This document shows, piece by piece, positions 41,645 to 49,770 of a DNA stretch of 64,000 nt. Source of the DNA: an uncultured Collinsella sp. (lineage in GTDB: Bacteria; Actinomycetota; Coriobacteriia; Coriobacteriales; Coriobacteriaceae); NCBI GenBank assembly GCA_937995345.1, contig CALKKS010000015.1, forward strand, positions 62,001 to 126,000, written 5' to 3'. The notes beneath the pieces are model-generated. The model had not been told where the DNA came from and did no database searches. It worked only from the letters and a program-made list of their open reading frames with translations. Positions within the stretch are counted from its first letter, which is position 1. Every line of letters begins with the position of its first letter. Both the position numbers and the translations under genes were made by a program.

Positions 41645-42229
41645 TTATTGGCCTTGCGTTACGGACGTGACCTGCGAACCCACGCCATTTACACTGGTTT
41701 CGCTAACCTCGCTGTCCGTATCCTCGCCCTTTTGGGCATCGGCGATCGTTGCGGCAGCGGCAACAATACCGCGCTGAGGCGCCACGCCCGTCTGTGCCTG
41801 AGCGCCCTCGACAAGCTCCGTGCCGGCATGCGCGAGCTCAGCAGACTTGAACATCGCACTCAGGTCGACCCCGCCGCCAGCGTAGCCGAGTGCGGCAAGT
41901 GCGATGACAACCACCGCAACAACAACTGCAATCGGCACGTAACGATGCCAACCAGCAGGATTGAGCCCACTGCGGCGAGCCGCACCGCGGCTGATATAGC
42001 CCAGCGTTCCGTCGTGCTTGAGCTTAGAGCCCACCACGCGCTTGCGCCCCCTCAGCGATGACTCGGCCTGCATGGCCAAGCGGGCGCTTGCCGAAGGGTA
42101 GCCGTATTTGGTGCGCTTGAACGAACCGTCGAACCCCGACGCGTGCTTGCCCCACGTCCGGGACGTCGTGCGGCGGTTAACTGGAGCCGTGCTCCGTCTA
42201 TTCCGGTTTGGTTTTGAAGTCTCCGCCAT
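41645..42229 (-). CDS. Basic single-pass membrane protein, unknown function
   Basis: 194 residues. The N-terminal half is strongly basic and disordered (SKPNRNRRSTAPVNRRTTSR, SGFDGSFKRTKYGYPSA), then a membrane helix YVPIAVVVAVVVIALAALGYA (about 98-118) and an Ala/Thr/Ser/Gln-rich outer domain. No family recognised. The basic cytosolic part could bind nucleic acid or acidic lipids. ATG 42229 chosen since the upstream frame lacks a ribosome binding site. Lies between the sortase block and a regulator; relation to either is unknown. Confidence 0.7.
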   Translation of the reverse strand: MAETSKPNRNRRSTAPVNRRTTSRTWGKHASGFDGSFKRTKYGYPSASARLAMQAESSLRGRKRVVGSKLKHDGTLGYISRGAARRSGLNPAGWHRYVPIAVVVAVVVIALAALGYAGGGVDLSAMFKSAELAHAGTELVEGAQAQTGVAPQRGIVAAAATIADAQKGEDTDSEVSETSVNGVGSQVTSVTQGQ

Positions 42230-42313
42230 ACGCCCCCGCACGCCGTAACACAATCGAAACATTACTGCTTTGGACTGTAGCACACGCGCCGCATGCGGTC
42301 ACGGGCGCCTCGC

Positions 42314-43531
42314 TCAGCGGTCATCGTCCTTCAGCAAGCGCCACAGGGTCGTGCGGCTTATTCCCAGCACCTCGGCAGCACGGGTCCGGTTGCCCTGAAG
42401 GTGGCCTACGACCAGTCGCGCAATGTCGCGTTCGGTGTCGGCCAGTGGACGCAGGATATACAGGTCGCTGTCGAGCGTCGGAGCGCCAAAGGTTGCGGTT
42501 TTGATGACGTCCTCCTGGGCGAGCACCTCCTCCGCCACCGCGCGCTCCGCCACACCCGACCCTACTAATATATAGAGCCGTTCCGAGACCTCGCGAAGCT
42601 GCAGATAGTTGCGTGGCCAGCGATAGCCGTTGAGCGTCGAGGCGGCCTCCTCGGACATACTCGGAGCGGCAGTTCCAAAGACATCTGACAGATATGACAA
42701 ATACTGCGCAACCTTTTTCGATGCGCCGCCCTGCTCGGCAATCGCGGGCGCCACACTTACTGCGCACGCCAAGCGCTCGGTTACAAAAGCAGCCTGATCG
42801 CTTTCGCCACCGCCCGGCATATCGTTTGCCGTCAGAACCACATGGCAACGCGCGGCCAGCGCCGTGTCGGTCATCGTAGAGACAAGCTCGCGCAGACGCT
42901 GCGGCGAAAGTGCATGCCAGCCGCCAATACAAAGGGTCAGCCCCGTTTGAAACAACGGCGATTCTGAACTCTTGAGTAGATGGCGCCAGCCGCGGTCCGT
43001 GAGCTCATCGAGCGCCACGGAAACAAAGGGCTCGTCAGCGAACGGCCCATCCAGATAGAGGCGTTTTGCAATCTCTGACTGGCCAGCACCCAGCTCGCCC
43101 TCCAACATGAGGGGCACGCCGCGGGCATAGCTTTCGCAGACGGGGCCAGCGACCGCAGCGGCACCCTCGACAATGCCATACGCGCTTGCCTCGTAGCGTG
43201 CCTCGACCTCATCTGCGTTAAGCCACTCAATACCCGCGTGCGCCGCCACACCGTGCACCTCGCGGACCACGACCACCCAAAGCGCGCCGTATTCCTTGGC
43301 GACCGGACGCACCGTGAGGCTCAAGCGCCCTCCCGCACGCCCCATCACCAGGCGCGCGCCGTTGCCCACGCGCCCCAGGCGCTCGGCGACAAATGCCGCG
43401 ACATCTTGCTCGAGCGCGACATCATCCATGGTCGAAATCGCCACGTGCCCATGCCCATCGATTGCCAACGCCGAGGCCCCGGCAGCAGCCAGGGCCTCGA
43501 TCAAGATTTGCAGCTTGGCGTCACTGTTCAT
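42314..43531 (-). CDS. NtrC/PrpR-type regulator with inactivated ATPase core
   Basis: 405 residues. The C-terminus is a clear Fis-type helix-turn-helix (ARLVVGHLQGNRTRAAEVLG then ISRTTLWRLLK) and the middle aligns with a sigma54-activator AAA+ domain: MLEGELGAGQSEIAKRL where GExGxGKE is expected, so the Walker A Lys is Gln151; no GAFTGA loop; LTLCIGGWHALS in place of the Walker B GTLFLDEI; and YRWPRNYLQLREVSERL matching the WPGNVREL block. The N-terminal 100 residues look like a sensory domain. It probably works as an ordinary DNA-binding regulator that lost ATPase function. Start ATG 43531; the longer frame overlaps leader structure. Confidence 0.82.
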   Translation of the reverse strand: MNSDAKLQILIEALAAAGASALAIDGHGHVAISTMDDVALEQDVAAFVAERLGRVGNGARLVMGRAGGRLSLTVRPVAKEYGALWVVVVREVHGVAAHAGIEWLNADEVEARYEASAYGIVEGAAAVAGPVCESYARGVPLMLEGELGAGQSEIAKRLYLDGPFADEPFVSVALDELTDRGWRHLLKSSESPLFQTGLTLCIGGWHALSPQRLRELVSTMTDTALAARCHVVLTANDMPGGGESDQAAFVTERLACAVSVAPAIAEQGGASKKVAQYLSYLSDVFGTAAPSMSEEAASTLNGYRWPRNYLQLREVSERLYILVGSGVAERAVAEEVLAQEDVIKTATFGAPTLDSDLYILRPLADTERDIARLVVGHLQGNRTRAAEVLGISRTTLWRLLKDDDR

Positions 43532-43656
43532 ATTGCGCCCCGTCCTCGGCGCCACGCCGCCACCGACGGCCGCGCGGGCGAGTGTTTCAAAATTGAACGA
43601 TATTGCCCACCAAACACTATAGGCCAGAAGCCGCCGTCCTGCGAGTATATGAGTTG

Positions 43657-43756
43657 CCCCGCATCGCCATCCTGGCGGGGCGATAAGAGCTCTTCGGGAC
43701 CTATAAACCTGCGGACAAGCCATACCCGCAAGAGCTCCTATCGCTCCACCGCAGGT
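43657..43756. other. Intergenic region with interleaved inverted repeats
   Basis: Between yeiH and the regulator. GCGATAAGAGCTC (43680-43692) pairs with GAGCTCCTATCGC (43732-43744, one mismatch) and ACCTGCGG (43708-43715) pairs with CCGCAGGT (43749-43756), so the two stems interleave. No T tract follows. No gene is seen from 43532 to 43797. Confidence 0.55.
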
Positions 43757-43797
43757 ATGCGCTCGCCAGCACGCAGCACGCAAGATAAGCTACTTCT

Positions 43798-44832
43798 CTA
43801 CCAGATTCCCAGCACGTGCTGCATTCCCAAACTCATGCACGCAATGCCAATCCAGCAGCAAAAGCCCAATGCGATGGGCTTGCCGCCCTTTTTGACCAGC
43901 TCGACGATATCGGTATTAAAGCCAATAGCCGCCATGGCCATCACGATAAAGAACTTCGACAGCTCCTTGATGGGCGCCGTAATGGATGCAGGAAGCTGAA
44001 ACACCGTGGTGATTACGCTCGCCAGCACAAAGAACAGCACGAACATGGGAAACGCGCGTTTAAGCGAGAACGTGCTTTTGGCGTCGCCGCCGGCCTTGCG
44101 CGCCAGATGCATCTGCCAGCAAGCAAGCGCCAGCGTGATGGGAATGATTGCCAGCGTCCTGGTGAGCTTAACCACCGTGGCGCTCTCAAGCACATTGGCG
44201 CCGGGATGCATACTGTCCCAGGCGCTCGCCGCAGCCGTTACCGACGAAGTGTCGTTGATGGCGGTGCCGGCAAACAGGCCAAAGCCCTCGTTGGTCAGGC
44301 CGAGCATGCCGCCGAGCGTCGGGAACACGAGCGCCGCGATAACGTTAAACAGGAAGATGACCGAAATAGCCTGGGCAATCTCGCGATCGTCGGCATCGAT
44401 GACGGGCGCGGTCGCGGCGATGGCAGAACCGCCGCAAATCGACGAACCCACGCCCACGAGCGTCGCAATCTTGCTCGGAACCTTCATGACGCGGCAGAGC
44501 ACAAAAGCGATGACAAGCGAGGTTGAGATCGTCGCCACGATAATCGGCAGCGACTGGGCGCCCTTGGACAGAATCTGCGAGAGGTTCATGCCAAAGCCAA
44601 GCAGGATGACCGCATACTGCAAGATCTTTTTGGATGTATAGGTGACGCCGGCAGCGAGCGGTTCGCGACGATCCTTGGGAAAGGCAAGCGCCAGAACCAT
44701 GCCGATGAGGATGGCAAATACCGGCCCGCCAATCACCTCAATCTGTTTGCCGAGTAACGTCGCGGGGATGGCGACGATCAGGCAGAACAGGACGCCTTTC
44801 CAGCGCTCGCGTACGATATTCGCCAGTTGCAT
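43798..44832 (-). CDS. YeiH/UPF0324-family putative sulfate exporter
   Basis: 344 residues with about ten membrane helices. Family blocks are LGKQIEVIGGPVFAILIGMVLA near the N-terminus (in parts), LLGFGMNLSQIL, VGVGSSICGGSAIAATAPVI (about 125-144), GTAINDTSSVTAAASAW and AMAAIGFNTDIVEL. Members are predicted exporters of sulfite, sulfate or organosulfonates; the best-studied relatives are controlled by a divergent regulator. Here a GntR-type gene is divergent. ATG 44832 with a suitable upstream GGAA. Confidence 0.88.
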   Translation of the reverse strand: MQLANIVRERWKGVLFCLIVAIPATLLGKQIEVIGGPVFAILIGMVLALAFPKDRREPLAAGVTYTSKKILQYAVILLGFGMNLSQILSKGAQSLPIIVATISTSLVIAFVLCRVMKVPSKIATLVGVGSSICGGSAIAATAPVIDADDREIAQAISVIFLFNVIAALVFPTLGGMLGLTNEGFGLFAGTAINDTSSVTAAASAWDSMHPGANVLESATVVKLTRTLAIIPITLALACWQMHLARKAGGDAKSTFSLKRAFPMFVLFFVLASVITTVFQLPASITAPIKELSKFFIVMAMAAIGFNTDIVELVKKGGKPIALGFCCWIGIACMSLGMQHVLGIW

Positions 44833-45025
44833 AGGGGATTCCTTCTTTCTGTTTCACGTTTGCGACGGCTTATGATACGGCAACATTGGGCACAGCCTTG
44901 CGCAAATACAGACCAAGATGCCGCAATAGTTCTTGGGCAACAGCCGAATTACCCACCGCGGAGAGCCGATTCGCGGCATAATTAACAGCTGACATATCAG
45001 TGTGATAGAACGGTTGCGAGGCACT

Positions 45026-45727
45026 ATGGAAGAATCGATGCACGTCGGCGAGCAGGAAACGAGCCTACAGGACCAGTCCTACCACACCATTCGACGCAAA
45101 ATCGTCTACCTGGACTACAAGCCGGGCGAAAAGCTGGGCGTCAAGCAGCTTTGCGACGACCTGGATATGGGGCGCACCCCCGTGCGCGAGGCGCTGGTGC
45201 GTCTGGCGCAAGAGGGCCTGGTGCGCACCGTGCCCCAAAGCGGCACCTATGTCTCGCCCATCAACCTCACTCTTGCCGAGAGCGCCTGCTACATTCGCGA
45301 GCACCTGGAAAAGCAGGTGATTGTGGAGTGCTGCGCCCGCGCCACCTCGGCAGGTATCGAGCAGCTCGACCGAGCCATCGCGCTGCAGGAAAAGACCATG
45401 GCCGAGGAGGATCGCATCGGCTTCTTTTTAAGCGACAACCTCATGCACCGCATGATCTTTAACATCGCGTGCCGCAGCACCGTGTGGTCGTGGCTCGAGG
45501 CGACCAATGCCGACCTGGAGCGCTTCCGCTGGCTGCGCGCCGCCACGCAGAGGCTCGACAATCAGGAGATTGTTAACGAGCACAAGAAAATCCGCCGCGC
45601 CATCGCCGGTCGCGACCCCATCGAGGCGAGCTTTTTGGTCAGCAAGCACCTGCATATGATGTTCCGCAACCAGACCGAGGTCCTGGACCAATATCCCAAG
45701 TACTTCGAGACCAGCAAGCTCCGCTGA
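45026..45727 (+). CDS. GntR-family regulator, FCD subfamily
   Basis: 233 residues. N-terminal winged helix with LDYKPGEKLGVKQLCDDLDMGRTPVREALVRLAQEGLV (in parts), then the helical FCD effector domain with LRREHLEK-like IREHLEKQVIVECCA and the metal-binding His/Asp positions DNLMHRMIF and HKKIRRAI. ATG 45026 chosen; GTG 45002 and ATG 45038 are alternatives. Divergent from yeiH with a 193-base spacer, so it likely controls that transporter in response to a small acid. Confidence 0.85.
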   Translation: MEESMHVGEQETSLQDQSYHTIRRKIVYLDYKPGEKLGVKQLCDDLDMGRTPVREALVRLAQEGLVRTVPQSGTYVSPINLTLAESACYIREHLEKQVIVECCARATSAGIEQLDRAIALQEKTMAEEDRIGFFLSDNLMHRMIFNIACRSTVWSWLEATNADLERFRWLRAATQRLDNQEIVNEHKKIRRAIAGRDPIEASFLVSKHLHMMFRNQTEVLDQYPKYFETSKLR

Positions 45728-45773
45728 CCTGCCAAAAAGGGACAGGTTTATTTTGGCAGGTTTTATCTGGGCA
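45728..45773 (+). repeat. Family F palindrome, copy 1
   Basis: CCTGCCAAAA-AGGGACAGGTTTA-TTTTGGCAGG followed by the conserved tail TTTTATCTGGG. It begins at the GntR stop codon and may terminate that gene. Other copies at 48307, 52965 and 53740. Confidence 0.85.
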
Positions 45774-45781
45774 AATGCAAC

Positions 45782-45816
45782 AAGGCCCGACTCCGCCACA
45801 ACGGAGCCGGGCCCTT
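45782..45816 (+). terminator. Terminator after GntR gene
   Basis: AAGGCCCG...CGGGCCCTT stem with inner CTCCG/CGGAG, followed by CTTGTT. Confidence 0.7.
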
Positions 45817-45842
45817 CTTGTTAGCGCGTTTCGACAACGGAG

Positions 45843-46009
45843 CACCTGATGTCAGTCACCAACAGCGAGCGAGCCGCATTTGCGCCAAGGTGACGTGAAA
45901 TGAGAGGGCGCTGACCTTCTGGTCGCGCCCTCGAAATTGAACGTCAGATTGGCGCAAATGCGGCTCGCGCAACGTCGAGCAGTTCCGGCGTTTGGTAAAA
46001 CGCCGGAAC
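45843..46009. repeat. Family D long palindrome, copy 2 (inverted)
   Basis: Matches D1 in reverse orientation across the palindrome and its flanks, including CACCAACAGCGAGC on the left and the side hairpin CCGGCGTTT/AAACGCCGG on the right. Centre GGGCGCTGACC-TTCT-GGTCGCGCCC. Located between the convergent GntR gene and glmS, six bases from the glmS stop. Confidence 0.88.
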
Positions 46010-46014
46010 AACAA

Positions 46015-47862
46015 TTACTCGACTGTCACGCTCTTGGCGAGGTTTCGGGGCTGGTCAACGTCGCAGCCGCGCAGGATGGCTACCTCGCGGGCAAGCAACT
46101 GCAGCGGAACACTCGCCGTAATGGGGCTGAACACGTCGCGGACAGCCGGCACGCGGATGATGCAATCGGCGATCTTGTTGATCTCCTCGTCGCCCTCGGT
46201 GGCAACGACGATGACCTTGGCACCCCGTGCCTTGCACTCCATAAGGTTCGACACGGTCTTGTCGTAGGTGGCGCTCTTGGTGGCCACGGCGATGACAGGG
46301 AAGCCCGGGTCGATCAGGGCGATGGGGCCGTGCTTCATCTCACCGGCGGCGTAGGCCTCGGCGTGCAGGTAGCTGACCTCCTTAAGCTTGAGCGCGCCCT
46401 CGTAGGAGATAGCGGCGCCCATGCCGCGGCCCACGAACAGCGCCGATTGCGCGTCCTTGCACAGCAGGGCGGCCTCGTGCACGGCCTCGGTCTGCGTGTC
46501 CAGAATCCACTGGATCTGCTCGGCCGTATCGGAAAGCTCGCGGAACAGCATGCGCGCCTGCTTGGTGGTCAGGCGGTACTTGACCTGCGCCAGCAGCAGC
46601 GCCAGCAGTGTGAGGCTCACAACCTGGCCGATAAAGCTCTTGGTCGAGGCGACCGCGATCTCCTTGTTGGCCTTAGTGTAGATGACGCCGTCGCTCTCAC
46701 GCGCCACCGGGCTGCCCACCACGTTGGTAATGCCGAAGACCTTGGCGCCCTTGATACGCGCGTCGCGAATGGCGGCGAGGGTATCGGCCGTCTCGCCCGA
46801 CTGGGACACGGCAACGACGAGCGTCGTCGGTGTGATGATGGGGTTGCGGTAGCGGAACTCGCTGGCCGCCTCAACCTCAGTAGGGATGCGAGCCCAGCCC
46901 TCAATAAGGTTCTTGGCGATGAGTCCGGCATGATAGCTGGTGCCGCAGGCGATCACGTAGACGCGATCGATGTCGTTGAGCTCCTCGAGCGAAAGGCCCA
47001 GCTCGTCGATGTCGAGCTCGCCGGCCGGCGTCATACGACCGACCAACGTGTCGCGCACGACGCGCGGCTGCTCGTGAATCTCCTTGAGCATAAAGTCGGG
47101 ATAACCGCCCTTTTCGGCCATGTCCAGATCCCAATCGATGTGGGTGACCTTGGGCTCGATGACATTGCCGGCCTCGTCGGCATACTCGACGCCCGCAGGC
47201 GTGAGCCTGGCAAACTGACCGTCCTCGAGCACCACGACATCGCGAGTGGCGTCGATGAGCGCGATCACGTCGGAGGCAACATAGGAGCCGGTTTCGCCCA
47301 CGCCGACGACGATTGGGGAATCCTTGCGGGCCACGGCGATTACGCCAGGCTCGTCGGCGCACACGGCGGCCAAGCCATAGGCGCCTACCACGTGGGTGCA
47401 AGCCTCGCGCACGGAGGCCATCAGGTCGTGCGTCTCGGCATAGGCCTCTTCGATCAGATGCGCGAAGACCTCGGTATCGGTCTCGCTCTTAAAGTGGTGG
47501 CCGCGGCCCTCTAGCTCCTCGCGCAGCTCGGCGAAGTTCTCGATGATACCGTTGTGGACGATGGCGATACGACCGTCGCAGCTGGTATGGGGATGAGCGT
47601 TAACGACGGAGGGCTTGCCGTGGGTAGCCCAGCGGGTGTGGCCGATACCGCAGGTAGCGTCGCTGTCGATGTTGGAAAGCTCGCTCTCCAGACCCGCGAC
47701 CTTGCCCACGCGGCGGATGACGTCGAGGTGCGCCGCGGCGCCCTCGCCCACCTCGAGCGCGACGCCCGAGGAGTCATAGCCGCGATACTCCATGCGCTTA
47801 AGGCCTGTGACCAGGATGTTCTTTGCAATATCAGAGCCGGTGTAGCCGACAATTCCGCACAT
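46015..47862 (-). CDS. glmS: Glutamine-fructose-6-phosphate aminotransferase
   Basis: 615 residues, full length. Cys2 (MCGIVGYTG) is the glutaminase nucleophile after Met removal; GIGHTRWATHGKP and the DSPIVVG region complete the N-terminal domain; two SIS isomerase domains follow (CGTSYHAGLIAK, VSQSGETADTLAA, RGMGAAISYEGALKLKE, HGPIALID) ending DVDQPRNLAKSVTVE. It makes glucosamine 6-phosphate, the first step to peptidoglycan amino sugars. A palindrome next to a TACAAT promoter element suggests transcriptional control; no glmS ribozyme was recognised in the leader. Confidence 0.96.
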   Translation of the reverse strand: MCGIVGYTGSDIAKNILVTGLKRMEYRGYDSSGVALEVGEGAAAHLDVIRRVGKVAGLESELSNIDSDATCGIGHTRWATHGKPSVVNAHPHTSCDGRIAIVHNGIIENFAELREELEGRGHHFKSETDTEVFAHLIEEAYAETHDLMASVREACTHVVGAYGLAAVCADEPGVIAVARKDSPIVVGVGETGSYVASDVIALIDATRDVVVLEDGQFARLTPAGVEYADEAGNVIEPKVTHIDWDLDMAEKGGYPDFMLKEIHEQPRVVRDTLVGRMTPAGELDIDELGLSLEELNDIDRVYVIACGTSYHAGLIAKNLIEGWARIPTEVEAASEFRYRNPIITPTTLVVAVSQSGETADTLAAIRDARIKGAKVFGITNVVGSPVARESDGVIYTKANKEIAVASTKSFIGQVVSLTLLALLLAQVKYRLTTKQARMLFRELSDTAEQIQWILDTQTEAVHEAALLCKDAQSALFVGRGMGAAISYEGALKLKEVSYLHAEAYAAGEMKHGPIALIDPGFPVIAVATKSATYDKTVSNLMECKARGAKVIVVATEGDEEINKIADCIIRVPAVRDVFSPITASVPLQLLAREVAILRGCDVDQPRNLAKSVTVE

Positions 47863-47936
47863 AGGATAAATCCCTTCGTTCGCGTGACTGCAAGACGTCC
47901 ACGCACAGGGGGCGCTGAGACGTATAACGTTCGAGT

Positions 47937-47979
47937 ATTGTACTCACGCAAGCGCAAGCTGATATACCAGAACTGGTAT
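47937..47979 (-). promoter_or_regulatory. glmS promoter with palindromic operator-like site
   Basis: TACAAT (minus strand, 47937-47942) is the likely -10. ATACCAG-TT-CTGGTAT (47964-47979), a perfect 16-base palindrome, covers the -35 area and is a candidate binding site for an amino-sugar regulator of the GntR or ROK type. Confidence 0.5.
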
Positions 47980-48017
47980 CTTAATCGCGATACCACCCGA
48001 TGCACACACGTCTAGCC

Positions 48018-48289
48018 GGTCCAAACCACCACAATGGGGACAGGCATCTTTGTGGTGGTTTGGACCGGGGCGGCGCTCTGTCCCGGCGAAAAATCTCGAT
48101 CTGTAACATCTGGGCCGCAATTAGCCGGCTTAGTGTTACAGGTCGAGACATTACGGTTCGGCCCCTGCACTATGTCTCGATCTGTAACAGGTAGAGCCGG
48201 TTTTGCCGTCCAGATGTTACAGATCGAGACAATTGAAGGCCCGGGCAGCTCAAGCCACCACAAAGGTGCCTGTCCCCTTTGTGGTGGTC
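48018..48289. repeat. Inverted array E-H-H'-E' between glmS and lacI-type gene
   Basis: Family E palindrome 48018-48066 (17-base arms GGTCCAAACCACCACAA), then two head-to-head copies of a 58-base hairpin H at 48094-48149 and 48173-48231 (arms TCTCGATCTGTAACA and its complement), then an inverted E at 48254-48289. The whole block is therefore a large imperfect inverted repeat. No coding sequence is seen. Confidence 0.85.
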
Positions 48290-48303
48290 GCGCTGGCAAC
48301 GGC

Positions 48304-48356
48304 GTTTCCCCAGATAAAACCTGCCAAAATAAACCTGTCCCTAATTGGCAGGTTTT
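48304..48356 (-). repeat. Family F palindrome, copy 2 (inverted)
   Basis: Reverse-strand AAAACCTGCCAA...TTGGCAGGTTTT around AGGGACAGGTTTATT, followed by the TTTTATCTGGGGAA tail. It is 65 bases upstream of the regulator start and probably contains or overlaps its promoter region. Confidence 0.85.
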
Positions 48357-48420
48357 GACACCCTGGGGGCGGGCGATGCTACAATCTGGCTTGTACTTGA
48401 AACGCATCAAAGGGGCCGCT

Positions 48421-49554
48421 ATGGCAAAGGTAAAAATCAGCGACGTCGCGCGTGAGGCAGGAGTCTCGCTGGGCACGGTATCCAACGCGCTCAACCACCC
48501 CGAAAAGCTGCGCCCCGAGACCCTCAAGCTCATCAACGAGACCATCAATCGCCTGGGCTACCTGCCCAACCAAAGCGCTCGTCAATTGGCAGGCGGCACC
48601 ACGAAGTCCTTTGGCCTCGTCCTCCCCCGCCTCGACCACGGCTTTTCGCTCCAAATTGCCAGCGGTGCCCACAACGAGGCACGCAAGCACGGCTATGACC
48701 TGCTCATCGCCAATGCCGATAACGACGACATTCTCGAGGATCATTACCTGCGCTATTTTATGGGCACGCAGATGTCCGGCGTCATGGTTCAGCCCATGGC
48801 GTCCCCCGACTGGCACCCCGCCATGGCCAAGATGCCCGTGCCGATCGTCCATCTGGACATCCACTGTTCCGAGCCCGGCTACTACGTGGCCGCCGACAAC
48901 GAGGCACAGGGGCGCATTATCGCCGAGCTCGCCATCGCCCGCGGCGCGCACCATATCACCGTTGTGGGCAGAGCGGCATTCATGCAGCTCACCCTGCGCG
49001 TACTTGGCATTCACAAGGCCCTCGCCCTGCATCCCGATATCATAATTGAGGTCATTGACGCCGGCGAATGGAATACCGCTGCCGACGGCTACGGCATCGG
49101 TGCCCAAATCGCCGAGCGCCCCGCGGACGAGCGCCCCGACTTCGTGGTCGGCCTCACCGACGTACTGGCCTCGGGCGTCATCTCGGCGCTGGTCGATAAA
49201 GGCATCTCCGTCCCCGAGCAGGTCCGCGTGGCCGGCTGCGACGGCAACCCACTCGCCTGGAGCGGGGCGGTCCCGCTCACCACCGTGGCACCCCCAGGCT
49301 ACGAGATTGGCCGCAAGGGCGTTCAATTGCTCATGGAGCAAATCGAGAACAAGGCGCCGGCGAAGACCAAGCGCGTCCGCATCGGCTCTGCCGCGCGCAC
49401 CGTCACCGCGGTCACAGCCATCGAGGACATCAACCGTCAGGAGCTCGTGCGTCCCTTCTTGCTCGAGCGCGTAAGTACCCAAAATGCCAAGCCGCACCCG
49501 ACGGGCCAACCCATGGTCCCGACAACCGACATCAACCTGGGCGCCTACTTGTAA
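48421..49554 (+). CDS. LacI-family regulator with C-terminal extension
   Basis: 377 residues. N-terminal helix-turn-helix KISDVAREAGVSLGTVSNAL and hinge helix SARQLAGG; periplasmic-binding-like sensor domain with FGLVLPRLDHGF, DGNPLAWSG and TTVAPPGYEIGRKGVQLL. LacI proteins are usually about 330-345 residues; this one has a tail of about 35 residues (RPFLLERVSTQNAKP and on). ATG 48421 has AAAGGGG upstream; the longer frame runs through repeats. It is a single gene, divergent from glmS, with no obvious sugar operon beside it, so target unknown. Confidence 0.9.
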   Translation: MAKVKISDVAREAGVSLGTVSNALNHPEKLRPETLKLINETINRLGYLPNQSARQLAGGTTKSFGLVLPRLDHGFSLQIASGAHNEARKHGYDLLIANADNDDILEDHYLRYFMGTQMSGVMVQPMASPDWHPAMAKMPVPIVHLDIHCSEPGYYVAADNEAQGRIIAELAIARGAHHITVVGRAAFMQLTLRVLGIHKALALHPDIIIEVIDAGEWNTAADGYGIGAQIAERPADERPDFVVGLTDVLASGVISALVDKGISVPEQVRVAGCDGNPLAWSGAVPLTTVAPPGYEIGRKGVQLLMEQIENKAPAKTKRVRIGSAARTVTAVTAIEDINRQELVRPFLLERVSTQNAKPHPTGQPMVPTTDINLGAYL

Positions 49555-49561
49555 CAAAAAA

Positions 49562-49597
49562 ACGCCGCAACGGAAACAGGCCCGCTGCGGCGTTTTT
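49562..49597 (+). terminator. Terminator of LacI-family gene
   Basis: ACGCCGCA...TGCGGCGT stem followed by TTTTTTA. Confidence 0.85.
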
Positions 49598-49770
49598 TAC
49601 TGGCCCCATGCGCCCTCCCCGTTTAGCCGGACCTGCGGCTATGGATATTTATGGAATGTAATCCATTTTTCATTAACTTTTTTGTTAAAATAGACTCAAT
49701 TCTATATTTTTAGATATTTCCTATAAGTATTGATTTTGCTCCAGTTTTTTCTCGCCAAGAAAGGGGTTTC

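Noticed and set aside
47863..48017. Possible glmS ribozyme upstream of glmS
   Set aside because: The leader does not show the ribozyme core and nothing resembling its pseudoknotted stems; a promoter and palindrome explain the region better.
48034..48420. N-terminal extension of the LacI-type regulator through the repeat array
   Set aside because: The frame happens to be open but passes through palindromes E, H and F; a proper start with ribosome binding site and the HTH begin at 48421.
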